Origin: Acanthaster planci
Lineage: Eukaryota > Echinodermata > Asteroidea > Valvatida > Acanthasteridae
Assembly: GCF_001949145.1 (NCBI RefSeq)
Contig: NW_019091531.1
Coordinates: 87,716-151,715 of the forward strand
DNA length: 64,000 nucleotides
Direction of reading: 5' to 3'
Shown here: in pieces, positions 49,770-62,367 of the stretch
Numbering within the stretch: position 1 is the stretch's first letter
How the letters are laid out: the number at the start of each line of letters is the position of its first letter
The notes under the pieces: generated by a model
Database searches by the model: none
What the model saw: only the letters and a program-made list of their open reading frames with translations
Told to the model about the DNA's origin: nothing
Position numbers and translations under genes: made by a program

Positions 49770-50516
49770 ATGCTTAATTTTTTACAAGTAGTTCAAAATC
49801 AGACAATAAACATACTGAGTATTGAAACAGTAACCCGGCTTTTATTCTTTTTGTCCATTCGTGTGGCGGTCGTAGACACCTATTTACAATGTTTTCCACG
49901 CCGCCAGCTTTATATTTTGCAGCCAAACAGATTACAAATCACTCGTCAGCTGAGACACAACCACGACAAAAAAAGTAGTTTTAAAGGGTGCGTGCAAAGC
50001 GTTTTTTGTTACAATAATTTTGTTAATAAATTGGAAATTATTGTTTTGATTAATAAATGGGAGAACCCTTTTTTTGGCGAAAAGGCCCCAACCGCTGAGC
50101 AGTATAACACAGAAAATTTGCACATCTGCGACGTGCATTTGAGACGACATCGATGCCCGCCGCTAGCGCGTCAATGCATATCTTGGATCGAGTTTGGAAA
50201 AGTCCAGTCCAATTTTGGGTGTTTTAGAGATCATGCCGGTCAGATCGTTGCCACAGGCAGCGGCAACACCGATAGAGACTGGATAAGGCTACAAAGCCTT
50301 CCAACCAAAGCAAAATTAAGACGAATTTGGACATCAAAAGTCAGGCTGACTAGAGCAAATGGTCAAGACCGACAGAGAGCTCCAAACTGTGCAGCACGTA
50401 TTTCGAGTCCCAATGTTTTCTTCCAAAAACGTAGGCCTACACATTGTCAAGCTGAAATTAAGTCAGCGCGCCCACGATCTGTGGGAAATCAAAACAGCTC
50501 CTGTGAAAAGCGATGA
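49770..50516 (+). CDS. Unidentified 248-codon open frame with a weak THAP-like segment
   Basis: This is the longest open frame in the window and is longer than chance predicts. I do not recognise the protein as a whole. Residues 171-218 are reminiscent of a THAP DNA-binding domain (C-x2-4-C-x35-53-C-x2-H): LPTKAKLRRIWTSKVRL looks like the conserved proline and LRxxW block, followed by CAARISSPNVFF where CxxH-F would be expected. The histidine is Arg (R210) and no clear first zinc pair (CxxC) sits at the right distance; C151 is the nearest cysteine. The first 100 residues look random and AT-rich. If real, it is most likely a decayed THAP protein or transposase fragment, or one exon. No splice sites or promoter could be assigned. 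Confidence 0.25.
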   Translation: MLNFLQVVQNQTINILSIETVTRLLFFLSIRVAVVDTYLQCFPRRQLYILQPNRLQITRQLRHNHDKKSSFKGCVQSVFCYNNFVNKLEIIVLINKWENPFFGEKAPTAEQYNTENLHICDVHLRRHRCPPLARQCISWIEFGKVQSNFGCFRDHAGQIVATGSGNTDRDWIRLQSLPTKAKLRRIWTSKVRLTRANGQDRQRAPNCAARISSPNVFFQKRRPTHCQAEIKSARPRSVGNQNSSCEKR

Positions 50517-50519
50517 ATC

Positions 50520-51220
50520 GGAGCTTTCATGAAACGCGAACGACAAAGAGTATGTTTCCAAGTCGGCCCAAGCTATTCCACACAATCCGTTGGCAATTCC
50601 TCATACGCTGAACTTACCGCATGTTCACCCGCTTTTTACTGTGTTTGCGGGCATCGTATACGTGTGCATGTACACCCACATGTATGTGTTTTACGTTCGA
50701 ACATTCCGTGGGCACGTAAATTGTCAGTGCGTGTCCAATTTCCACGTTCGTTTTGGGTCTAGATGAACCGAAAGGGTGGCTGACTACAATTTGGGCTCTC
50801 AAGTACACGCCACCCATAATGCCACCATTTGTCAAGATTAAAACACTTAGTCGAGGGGTAAGTAAAAATTAACCACTACAAAGGGAATTGTATTCCTCTT
50901 TTACCCCTATCGTGTTTTTGGCATAGTGGTGAATATATTAACTATTAATTAACAGTTTGTCCACAGATGGGTCTTCATGGCCCTTTAAGATATGAAGATA
51001 TACAAAGCAGGAGTCGATGGGACACACAAGAAGCAAGGTCTGTCGAAGTCCCTGTAAAACATTATCAAACGAAACAAAACCCAAAAAAACAAAGACAAAA
51101 GCAAACGTAATGATAAATGAATACACTACAAAGACCACACAAACATAAACCGACCGATTAGCCTAAGTTGTGAAATGAGGTGAAATTGAATTACATACCG
51201 AGGTGGTAGCAAATTAATTT
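50520..51220. other. Tract without a recognisable gene
   Basis: I see no supported feature here. Confidence 0.5.
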
Positions 51221-51222
51221 TT

Positions 51223-51690
51223 GCAAGTCTAAGCCAAGTCACAAGACATTGGTCCTGTTACAAGTCAAGTCTCGCATTATGTTATGTAGCTGTAATAAGT
51301 AAACGGGGCCGGGCATCAACTTCGACTACAAATAAGCTTAATTTGCTTGAGTACACGTATGTACTCACACTTTATTTTGCTGTAACAATTTCCATATTCC
51401 AGAAATTAGAGAAGGGCCTGGTTTCTATTCATGAAATGAATTAAGTCTTACGCTGATTATTTTAAGATCACAAGGCGTAGGTTGAAAGGCCTAATTTAAA
51501 ACTTTGATGGGATCGATTGTCTGACGTGTGTTAGTAACAACTCCTAATGTGCACGACCAACTCAAGCCACAAGTCGTTTCTCTTGCGAGTCCAAGTCAAG
51601 TCACAAGTCGAAAACTGATTACAAGTTAGTCTAGTCACGAGTCACAAAAATAGAGACTCGAGGCCAAGTCAGGCGATTATAGTCTACAAC
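51223..51690 (-). repeat. Degenerate CAAGTC repeat in two blocks
   Basis: CAAGTC, CACAAGTC, GAGTCC and GAGTCAC recur densely at 51223-51275 and 51561-51690, for example CCAAGTCAAGTCACAAGTCG. The blocks are separated by about 285 bases of ordinary sequence. The words are the reverse complement of those in 28015-28140. It is non-coding. Confidence 0.7.
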
Positions 51691-51694
51691 TCTG

Positions 51695-53740
51695 ATTACA
51701 TGTGCACCGACGCAAATAGTGTGTTGCTGACACACTGGAATAGCCACCCACAGGAATCCGTTAATTGATTAATAACTACTAATCTATGTGTTAAAAGGAA
51801 TTGATTACACCCTTGTTGATTATGAATTACAGCTATTTAAAGAAACTCCAATATTCTATTGGAAAGCTTTGTATACTGGCAAGAAAAACGTTTATAGAAT
51901 CAGTTGTTCAAATTTAGATTTGAATTTAAATTTGACACAAAGGCAAAATCTCTCTAAGGATTTATCTCACAAAGCCACAGTTTGGGTCCTTAAAATTTTA
52001 TACATTTTTGGTGACGGAAGTTTGGGCAAGAGAAAGTGAACTGGTTGGCCGGTTGAATGTGCATGAACATCACTGGTCCTGGAACACATTTGGATAGGGC
52101 AGGTTGTCAAATCATTTTCTGTTAACTAGAACATGAAATGTCAAAGCTGAAAGTAATCAATGTCGCTAACTGTTAGTGTCTAAACAGCAAATCAGTATGA
52201 GCTAAACTAGGTAACTTGTGGTAAATTCAGTTCGCAAAGGTTTGTCTCTAAAACCAGGATTCCATAATTGGCACGGGATAAAATGAAGTATTGCATGAGG
52301 CCAGTAAATATGTTCAGGAATATAAAACTTTAGTCTAATAATAATGCTTATATTTTGTAAAACAGACAACATAAAGAGTGAACATGATTCTTCCGTGATA
52401 ATTTGCTTCAGAACTGCACTTAGTGGTGGAATTCACTATCAAAACTATATCATTATCAATAATGATGTCCTTCAGAAAAGAGTTTAGAGACTTATCAAAC
52501 AGCATGCAGGTAGTCTTTTTGATATTTAAAGAATGCGTGTTAAATTTAATCCAATTAGAGATTCGAAGAAAATCTTTATTTACAGTTACTAATACGGTTT
52601 TATGTATTCATGAATGTTAAAATAAATTTTAGTCTTCTACAACTACATGATAACGGTTTAGCAACATTTGTGACGTCATTAATACAAAAAGAACAATGGT
52701 CCAATAATGGATCCCGGGGGGACCCTACATGTTATTGATTGTAAATTGGATTGAGAGCCACTTATTGATGCGTATTACTGTCTATTAGAAAGACAGCTTT
52801 TAAACCACGCCAGGGGGACACCTCTAATATAGCTTTTCTGGGTCAATTCTGGCAAATGAGCAGGTAATTTAATAATTTTCGTGCGTTCGTATTAAAGCGA
52901 TGTTGGATCTCCAGTTTCACTGGATTTCTTAATTCAGAATTTAGGCATCGGTCTCTAGGCATCTGAATTCTTTTAGAAATATGGGCAATTTAGCATAAGG
53001 CCCTTTTTATGGCATACATTCATCATTCAGTTTTGAAAAACTTGTTTGACTTGAAACCTTTGTCGACTTCAATTTCGTAAAACATCCATCGGTTTCCCCA
53101 AAAAGTACGATAAAGAAATGTGAACTAACAGAAAAACACTCCCATATTGTTGTTTTCGACAATTGTTTCATAATTTCACTGAGATTAAACAACCCTTTTG
53201 CTTTTCTTTATTGGTGTATATTTCTCGTAGATTTAATATGGGGCCCATGGGTCCCTTTCCTCTTGAGGGGTTATTATTAGTTAACTGACTACGACCATTT
53301 TTTTTAGGAGAAACGTTATTGTTTGTTATTGCTTGGGTGATACTTTATTTTTCATCCTCGTTCTCATAATCGTTAATTTGTACATTCTTCCCCAACTATC
53401 TTTGGCTTGCCAGACATCTTGGCATTTAAGCTTTAGTATGGTCACCCCGCGGTAAACAGTGAACTTGAGTGATGGTAATAACGATCTCAATGCCTGCCTA
53501 TTGAAGGAGATCGCACCTCCACACCTGCATACTCACGCATAACTGTTTTACATACAAAGTGTGGACATTCCTTTGTTCTCCTGTGGTTAAGGAAACTTGA
53601 GGAAAATGTTCCTTTTTCTCCAACTAGGATAACTCCTTCGAGCTGGATTTTTGTTGATTTCCTGGACTGTTCCTCTTAAATTTGCCACAGATAACCTTGA
53701 CCCCAAATTGCCTCTGAAACTGTTTTTCAGAGAGGGGGGA
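51695..53740. other. Tract without a recognisable gene
   Basis: Only short frames are present, plus a CRE octamer at 52671. Nothing else is supported. Confidence 0.5.
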
Positions 53741-53746
53741 AACATT

Positions 53747-53822
53747 GTGTGGACGTGTGCGAGTCCACACTACGCTACCGCACCCTACATTATGTGGACT
53801 TCTTTTGTACAGAGGTCCACAC
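53747..53822. repeat. Two adjacent hairpins sharing GTGTGGAC arms
   Basis: GTGTGGAC (53747-53754) pairs with GTCCACAC (53763-53770). A second copy follows, TGTGGAC (53793-53799) with GTCCACAC (53815-53822). Both right arms continue ACTA, so the unit of about 50 bases seems duplicated. Function is unknown. Confidence 0.6.
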
Positions 53823-53824
53823 TA

Positions 53825-54475
53825 TCTATGCCACGCCTGCACACTCGTGCTTGGCATGCAGCGTGTGCGTCTCCGACACGTTGTTGCCATTCCAGTAACC
53901 CAGGGTGCGTTCAATGCAGCCTTAAATGCAGAATGCCGCCTTTTCCTCGCTCCGGGGAATGAGGAATAAAGGGCAGGGGGTTGGTACCTTCAGGGAGCTG
54001 GACACATACATGAGGCCTGGTATTGTCGTGGATAAATTATACGGATTCGTCTTCTGGGAAAAGTGCTGCACACTTCACTTGTGTTCACAGTGATGAACTC
54101 CTCCAATCTCTCTCGCATCACAGTTTCACATGCAATTCAGCGGTGCACATCCGACTTCGCTCGAAACAGCAATGGTTACATTGCAATTTCTCCCTCATTT
54201 TTGTCGACGACTGGTGTTGCGGTGATCCCTCGCTGCTGAGCTCGACCATGGGACTGTATTCACGGAATCACACAATAGCCTGAGTGTACTGTCAGTGAAT
54301 ACTAGATGCAATCTGTACACCGTGTCGCGGGAACCACTCAGCAAACTGGACGTGTTGATCGAGTACTTTGGGGAAAGTTTCGAATCAGGAACGTCCTTGT
54401 GGCTAGTCCCCTGAATACGCTGATGAAGGCCAGTGGCTGATGCACGACGATTCTCGCAGTTCAAGTTTCAGTGGA
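53825..54475. other. Tract without a recognisable gene, possibly the 3' end of the LINE relic
   Basis: The minus strand here would follow the reverse transcriptase relic and may hold its worn C-terminus and 3' untranslated region. No Cys/His pattern or poly(A)-type tail is clear enough to mark an end. Confidence 0.3.
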
Positions 54476-54479
54476 AGGG

Positions 54480-55640
54480 GATTGACCTGTCTTGAATCAT
54501 GCTTGAATGGACAGCACAGCGCCAACGGCCCACCGTCTCACGGTCTTCCAGGAACAAACTGGATTTCTGCAGGCGTGCAAGTCACGCTTAAGGACATCCT
54601 TAAAGAGGGTGTTTTGGGCAATCGTGGGGGCGCTAAGCTTGGGCCAGCTCCCCGTAGAGGTTGTCTTTTGACAGACGACCCTCTCACCCAACTGCGGATG
54701 ACCAGACCAACGATGACAAAGAGCTGACAACACCGTCTACATGCTGCTGACGTAAGTGAGTTTGATAATGGCAGTCATTCGAGACTCGATCAGTCCTGCC
54801 AAGGGATGTCAAGGATTGAACGCAAGGTTGGCCATGACTCACTGCAGTAGACCAGCACGTTCACAATGCCCAACACGAACGCAGATCCGGATCTACACAT
54901 CGGTTGATAGGGTCTGCTTGCCCCTTAAGCGAGCGTTGAGAGTCCGCGAGGTGGTTGCAGCCTTGACTATGCGAGTGTAAAGCTCAGCATCCAAAGATTG
55001 GCGCCGGTGATTTTGAGCCAAGGTAAAGGAACTTCCAGACCACACACAAAGCTGTGCAATTGATGGTGATTGTAGGAGGGGTTACATGGCCTTGTGGTAC
55101 ACGACAGTCATGCTAAGGCTAGTAGAAGCTACGAGCTAGTGGCAAACGAGTTAGGAAGATCTTGAAACTCGGCTTCAGAGTGGGCATTTGAACAAAAGGC
55201 AATACCCTCAGCATACAGAAGCTCCCAAATCAGGAGTTGCCTGGCCTTCGTCCTAGCTTTGAGAGGAAACTTTGTGAGAAGTTTTCCAGAGCTACGAGTC
55301 TGAAGTAGGACGCCAGATGGATCAGGAGAAGACAGGGCCAAGAAGCAAATGCCAAAAGGATAGGGGCAAGCACACGACCCTGCTTGAAATCATGACGAAT
55401 AAGCCATTTGAATAAAATCAGGTACACTGATTTATCTGATTTCAAATAAACATAACATAAAAACACTGTTGCTATACCTCGTGTTTCGGGGCAAGCTTTT
55501 GCTAAGCGACCACCATCTCTGGGATGGACTGGTTCCTTTGCACCCTTCTTTTTCATTCAGAACAGTGTATAATTGCAAGGCGTCTCTTATGTAACTAAGG
55601 AAAAGCTTGCACCGAATCACGAGGCATGGTAACAGTGGCT
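54480..55640 (-). pseudogene. Decayed LINE (non-LTR) reverse transcriptase
   Basis: Minus-strand frames in order match the usual blocks of a non-LTR retrotransposon polymerase. An RDA and KKKGAK region (about 55590-55540) is followed by FKQGRVLAP (about 55395-55365), the equivalent of the conserved GVxQGxxLxP motif. YAEG (55215-55204) stands where the catalytic Y/F-A-D-D box belongs. ITIN and FLYLGS follow, then RWSGH (54712-54698), and FKDVLKRDL with a following SWKTV (about 54604-54545) near the C-terminus. The frame changes several times and stops interrupt it. The segment between the first block and FKQG is too short and includes unrelated AT-rich sequence, so an internal deletion is likely. 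The catalytic Asp pair is lost, so the copy is dead. No endonuclease domain is visible. The clade is not assigned. Confidence 0.75.
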
Positions 55641-55644
55641 TTGT

Positions 55645-58600
55645 GGAGAATTTCAATAGTTATGTTAACACGTGAATTTAAAGAACTCAGTGTACCAGAT
55701 TTTATTCAAATTTAACTCGAAAAGGGCTTATTGGTAATTGTTGAGTGCCCTAATGGCACGCTTAACGTCGCATAGGATTATCCAGCTCGTTCAACAAGGA
55801 GCTGCAGTCCCACGCCAAAGCCCTGAAACTGCGGCCTTCTCTGGCCAATGCCCATCACTCAAACTAGCCTTCATCTGCTGAAATGTCAAGGTGGGCTTAA
55901 CGTCACGGGTTTTGCGAATAGTTTCGCATCTCGTCATCCATCTTGTAGTGGTTGTTCCCAGGGCCTCTTGTCAGCGTCTCTTGCCTTTCAGTCCTCACAT
56001 TATATAGATACAATGATAGTAGGCTACTGTGGATTTGTTGATATTTGAATTGACCGCAAGCTCAAGTCAGTCTCCCTTATTCCCTCTTGGGACACTGTTG
56101 TGTAGCGACCCCGGGCTATTTCTAAAAACGAATGGCACACGAACCGCTTCGGAAGCTTGTTTTTGAAGTGCAATAGCAAAGTGATTCCTGTGCCAGTAAG
56201 TGAACCACATTTATGCTTGTGATATTCCAATGGAAACAAACGTTCAACAGAGCAAAATGCCCACCCAATAATGAATCTCAATGGCTATAGATATGCGCCC
56301 CAAGAAGCTCCTGCCAATTTCAATGCTGTTCTGTTAAATGTTCATGTTGAGGAATAAAATTAGGTAACCGCACTTCTGCCCAGTCGTAAACGAAATCGAA
56401 TGACCATTTTCAGCGGTCTTCAGTTTCGCGGGAAAGAGACTTGTGCACTAGTCAAATTATCGGCTGATTTGCCAAAATTGAAAACCTATCCCATAATGAG
56501 TAAGTATGTAGATGTATAAAAGCAAGCTGTAGTCTGAAGTCTCCAAAGTTTTAGAAAAAAGTCATGTTCACACTGAGCACACACGAGCTGTTAATGAAGT
56601 GGATTACGGCCTCATTAGTAGCGTGTCACGCACAAAATCCAAACTGACAATTTGAAAAGATATTGATTTGTTTCAGAAACTCAGGACCCGAGCATGAACT
56701 TTTTTTTTCAACATTTTCAAGAAACAACGTAAAGTTAAAATTAGTCTATACTCGTTACATTATCAGTTCCAAAGCGTTTATATACAAGAATAACCTCTGT
56801 TTTCTGGTAAAACACATATTGACAAAGATACTAATGACATGTGCAAGGGGTTAACGTTCTATGATACACGGAGTGTCATTTTTAGTACAAACGCAATAAA
56901 CGTATTAGCGTTTGAAGCCACTGCTTACTTTATTTAGTAGCTTCCCTGCAAGATCAAGGATTTCTTTTGAAGTCGCTTGTTAAAAAATATAAGTAGGCCT
57001 GTAACCAACTCCTCCAAACAGATCTTATATTCGTTTAATACACATTTTGGAACTTTAACATGTTTCGCAAGAAAATATTATCGACTATAACTTAGCTGCA
57101 ATTTCGTGGAAGTTAAGGATTAATTTGTGCGTGATACATTTAAACACGTGCCACTATCTATGATGTTTTCAATTTTTACTTAGACCTAATGTTAGATTTT
57201 ACGCTTTAATAGATTTTATTAATTTTTACCTTATTAAAATGACGCTGACGTAACTAAAATTTAATATTATTGCAGGAGTTGATTGTCCCTTTTTTCTGTT
57301 TTCACAGGAAATAAAACCTCGGTTAAGTGAACGACGCAATTGGACGAAACACACTGCATTTTGCGAATGGTGACTAGGAAACTATCACAAGTATCGTAAC
57401 TATCAAGTTACGGGACCCATAACTTAGTGTCAGACTCGGGAGGAATCCAACAAATAAACAGGTCATGCCTAATGAAAACTTGTCTTTAAGAAACACGACA
57501 GGTGCTAGAAAGATGTTAACTAATATGACTACTAGGCTTAGGTTGTACATGTCGACATCGATCTCCAGATACTTGATGTGATGTCGTGATGTGAACCGAT
57601 TCTCAAAATTAACACCAGGACGGACCACTTGGAAGAAAATGCTGCGTTTGGAGCCCCATCTTGACGTCTACGCGCAGGTGTTTAATGTTCAAACATGATT
57701 TTACAATCGTGGGTCCAATGTGTTGATTCAACTGACAATAAATCAAACCCAACGATACGACTAATTTAGGGAATGAAAAAAAGATGTCAATATTTGCCGC
57801 TCGTGTGCAAATTTCTAACGTCACTCAATCGTTCTTTATATTATTAGTTGAACAAACAATTGAGGGCAATATTTCTTGGGTCTTGTTGACATTTAATATG
57901 TCCTTTTTTCAATTAACGTTTACTATGAGGGGTCGAGGTACTTATTACAATTTTTGAAGTCTGCAATATAAAACTAATTGGAAGCGGCCACTTATTTGTT
58001 TTATTACTGCATAAAATAGTGAGCGTGAATCCAGATAATCAGTCACTTGCATTTTTTATCATATCACAACGTTTCGTTGTATTAAGTTGTACGAAACAAA
58101 ACCAGCCAGGTTACAGCCATACTTTTGTGAAATAGGCCTATCCAATAGAAATACCGATGAAAGCATGCGTATATAACAACCGCTGCCTGGAAACATTAAC
58201 TCAAAATTCGCGCTGGCGCGCAAGTTTAAAGGCCAAGCTGAACAGTGCTTCTCACTTTCCATGGACACCCTCACCTTTATAAACCCATTATGCCCCAACC
58301 GAACGGAGATTCACGGACAAGAAGATATTATGCATAAACATTAGCCGATTGCAAGGAGAAACTCGGACAAAGCTGCCATTCGAAGCACGAACTTCGTGTG
58401 GTTTATAACCGTGGAAAACGCGAGAAAAATTGCAAAGGCTGACAGCGATGCTGGGGTTGGAAGGTGTCTCGGTGTATTCATTAAGATATGGCCCAGGCCT
58501 CAAATTCACAAATGATGACTTCGTCCACAAATGTTTCCGGGGAATCGTGATTGGAATTGCAAACTAAGTGCACACATACAAGTGTGAGTATTTTGTTCAG

Positions 58601-61600
58601 TGAGGAAACTTTAATTTTAGGCATAGGCCCACCTAGAAGCGGATGTCACAGCGGAAGTGTATGAGCAAACATGAAAGGAACAGGTAAAAGCAACACTGCC
58701 AGTGTAATTAGACAATGCTTGTACAAACACTTTGCCCAAACGGTACAAAAGTAGTGGAGTAGCTAAGCGGATGCACTGGGGCACAGCCACGAACGCGGGC
58801 CCTCCCCCACTTTGTACCTCTGGTCCCTTCTATCTTCCGGTCAACGTGAAGAGAATACAGGGCAGTTTACAATCTTCTCCTAGAAGCAAACTTAATAAAC
58901 TCCCCACTTCCTAGAAACCAGACCATCAATACACCGGGCATATGAAGGGACCCCGTTGTTGGAACTGTGTTCAGGTCGCAACATGGTATTATTTGACGTT
59001 TTCTAATGTGGCTGTGCATATAGGCCAAAACCCGCATTCTTTCAAATGGGCCACACGCACCTGCTCAAATGAATGAACGAGTCAACCTCTGACAATGCAA
59101 TGTGTGATTTTTAATCCAGCAAACATACTTTCTTATGTTACAGGTGTGAATGCGTTCCAAACACGTCTCCAATCCCCTATGTCTCATGTCACTATCCTTT
59201 ATACAAAACAGATTTGATAGATTTACACGAGCAAAGTATTCGTATTTATACAAATGTGGACTGTTTCTAGAGTTAGTTTACTTTGTTATTAATTTTGGAC
59301 AAAATAACTTGCTTACCTTTTGGAAAAAATCACCCTTTGCATGCAGTGTCACAGTAATAAAAATAAATAAATAAAAACCTTCTGGAAAAACCTTTCATTC
59401 AATGCTCTGTGCAAAGTCTTTTTTCCCCTATTTTCTGGGGACCTTTATACTGAAAGGCACTCCTGACCAGGAGTTGTTGGAGGCTACAGCACAAAAACAC
59501 AAAACATACATTTATCAAATAAATAAAAATATGATTTGACTTCTGAAACTATTGTAGAACTTTACATCCTATTCTAACTATGCCAATCTTCTCTTGACAA
59601 CATTTCCGAGACAATGTCACCTAAGCTGACCGTCTCGTATTTAATGGTAAAGTTGGCTTCCATCTTATGCTGATAAGCTACAGATTAAAATATTAATTAA
59701 GATTTAGATTTAATTTAAGATTTAAGATTAAAATATATCATATGTTTAATTAACCACCAAATGGTTGTGAACTGCAGTTAATGTTTTAAAAATGTAAATT
59801 GTACATAAAACTGTCATTTTCATGATATTTATTAGGCTAACTTCAATTAATATACTCTCTAGTATATCTTCATTTTTTGAACATGAAACTTTCTTTAAAT
59901 GCCAAGGATTCCTGAATTGAAAGATTTGATATCCTGCAAATTTTAATTTTACTGAAATTGTGGGCCAGTCTTTTACCAAAATCAGAATTTTGTTCCATTC
60001 AAGTAAGTCAAATTCAATTTTTGGCTCTGCGGAGTCGCCAGTCAATGAACAAATAGCCTATGACAAAAAATTCACATGCATAGTGGTTATTGGATCGACA
60101 TCTTTGGTAACAGACTGACGGTACGAAACACATGCACGCGTCAAAGCACTGTGGGTAAACTGTGCAGACGCAATTGTGGTCCACATAAAGGGTCTTTTGC
60201 CACTGCTTTAACCAAATATTTGCTTTAAAGCCTTGAAATTTGACCTATGTTTGAGATGTTTGACGGCCTCGACAAGCGGCACTTTTTTCTTTTCCCTACT
60301 TTTTTCCCATTTTTTTGCATTGAATTTACTTCTATAGTTTGGATTCAAGTGCATTCAAGTGTTGTAGAAACAATTTATTTCGATCCGCTCAAACAATCTT
60401 CATCATCCTTGGGCAACTGTGGTGATGCTCTACCACTCGTTGGGCTAACATCACTAGTTTTCTTGCATTCCTCCAAATTTGAAGTTACTTGGAAACCTTG
60501 CAGGATATCGAACCACTTTCAATAAATAAAAATACACTCAAGTTTACATCCTAATCCGTACGTTTATCCACGCCAATGCCCATTTTAGTGTTTCGTTTCC
60601 AATGACTATTGCTGCTAAATTTCCTCTCTCAGTTTTAATCGCGTGCATTCACAACTTAAATATTGTTATTAGCCCGGAAATAATTTAAATATCAACTTGA
60701 CGTAATGCGTCGGTGGGAAAATGCGTGGTTTGTGCATCCCGCGACGGACCCGGATTTGGCATAGTGTCATATGGATTGTGCTTGCTGAAAGAGTCCCTGA
60801 CGGCTTGGAAACGATTCAGGCCGCTAAAGAGGAAAAAAAAACTGAGGCATAAAAAATGGGACCATGTTTGGTATCAACAGATAGAAAGGGTGCTCGGTAT
60901 ACTCTAAATAAAACTCACTCAAAAAAGACGCAAACCTAATGCGTGAAACGAGAAGCTAAAATTTGTGGTTCCTGATATCTCCTCGAATACATTTTGTTTT
61001 GTATTTTTCTTGCCAAATGTTTTATAGGCAACGCTATTGTGGTAACACTGGAATGAACCTTTCAGCAATTTTGTTTGAAAAACATAAGTGAAATGACGAG
61101 CTCCTACCCATAACGAGGAAAAACAGGAATTTTGCAGCGGTGGCAGATTCAGGTGGACACCTTCGCCGTGAAGATGCCATGTTTTATTTAGAACAAGAAC
61201 CAGTATCATGTTACGAACTGTCCAATGACGAACAGTGGCCGGTGAACATGCGCAAAACGCTATTTGGCACGTGATCCGATGCGAAATAGTATCCAAGCGT
61301 AGTCATGCATATACGTGGATACGCGAACGGATGAAATTATCAACGGACAGAAAGTTACAATTGGCCACGTACGTAGTACCCAGGAATTGACGAATTTGGC
61401 AGGAATGCCACTTTTGGCAGGAAGAGACAGTTCTCTGCAGAAATGGACATTATTTGTCAACAAGAACAAAATGGTTGGCAGAAAGCGTCGCAACAGGCGT
61501 ATAACGGACGCGAAAAATACACAAAGATTTTGACAAATGAATTTTTAAACTATCAGATAAAAAGTTATTCAAAGAATTAAACGAATCCTTAGTAATTGCA

Positions 61601-61700
61601 GATATAAAGAAAGTGTTCAAGCAAACTGTAATAAGTTATAAAGGGATCTTTCCGACATGAAGACAGCTCAACAGCCAGCCATGCAATAGGATGCACGCTA
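55645..61700. other. Tract without a recognisable gene
   Basis: The first few hundred bases could hold more of the LINE relic, but no block is recognisable. An AATA microsatellite lies near 59357-59376 and AT-rich GATTTAAGATT words near 59690-59740. The 125-codon minus frame at 60919-61296 has no family resemblance. Nothing else is seen. Confidence 0.5.
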
Positions 61701-61706
61701 ATGATG

Positions 61707-62367
61707 TGACGTCATCTGCCCATTACCAATCAGATGGAAGTATGCAAATGAACGAGCACTATTTGGCATGGGACAGTTTTTGGCATGACACTGGTGGTTC
61801 CACAATAACACAGTTTTCATTTTTAATAGTTATATATAGTTTTTTTTGGTCTCTGCATTCGTTTACCAGAAATTGGTGAAATAATTAGCCTATGTCCGAA
61901 AAAACAGGTCTGATCATCGTTGCAAGAGTCTATGTTTCGGGTGGTTTCAGTTTAAGAAACGTGTATTATTTCCAGATGAGACAATGCATCTTGTTTACGA
62001 TTAACGATTTGAGTTTTTCAGATAATTGCAAGAATGCTGCAGTACAATACTGCTCAAGAGGAAATGACGTCATCAGATCACGGATATAAACAGCTGGATA
62101 CATGTTCATTATATAATTGCTTTAATTGGATTTATGTGACATGCCTGGTCATCCCTTGCCTGACGTCAGCCGGTTCAGTGGAAATAAATCAAGCGTAAGT
62201 AACGCACAGGTGGCCCGGTTCCAAATCAAGAATGCATTATTGATAATCACATTGCGTTCGTCTTCTAATTTACAAAGAATGGAGCCTGTTACGATGAATT
62301 TCATCAAATATTGAATTGGATCGGATACATCGTCTCTCTTCTTTTCATTTGGCGCTTTTTGACGTCA
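61707..62367. promoter_or_regulatory. Cluster of four CRE/ATF palindromes
   Basis: The perfect octamer TGACGTCA, the full binding site of CREB/ATF family bZIP factors, occurs at 61707, 62065, 62161 and 62360. One copy is expected in a whole window of this size. No gene start is visible beside it, so it could be a distal enhancer or repeat-derived. The two middle sites are 96 bases apart. Confidence 0.35.

Noticed and set aside
60919-61296. 125-codon minus-strand frame
   Set aside because: No family resemblance and of a length expected by chance.
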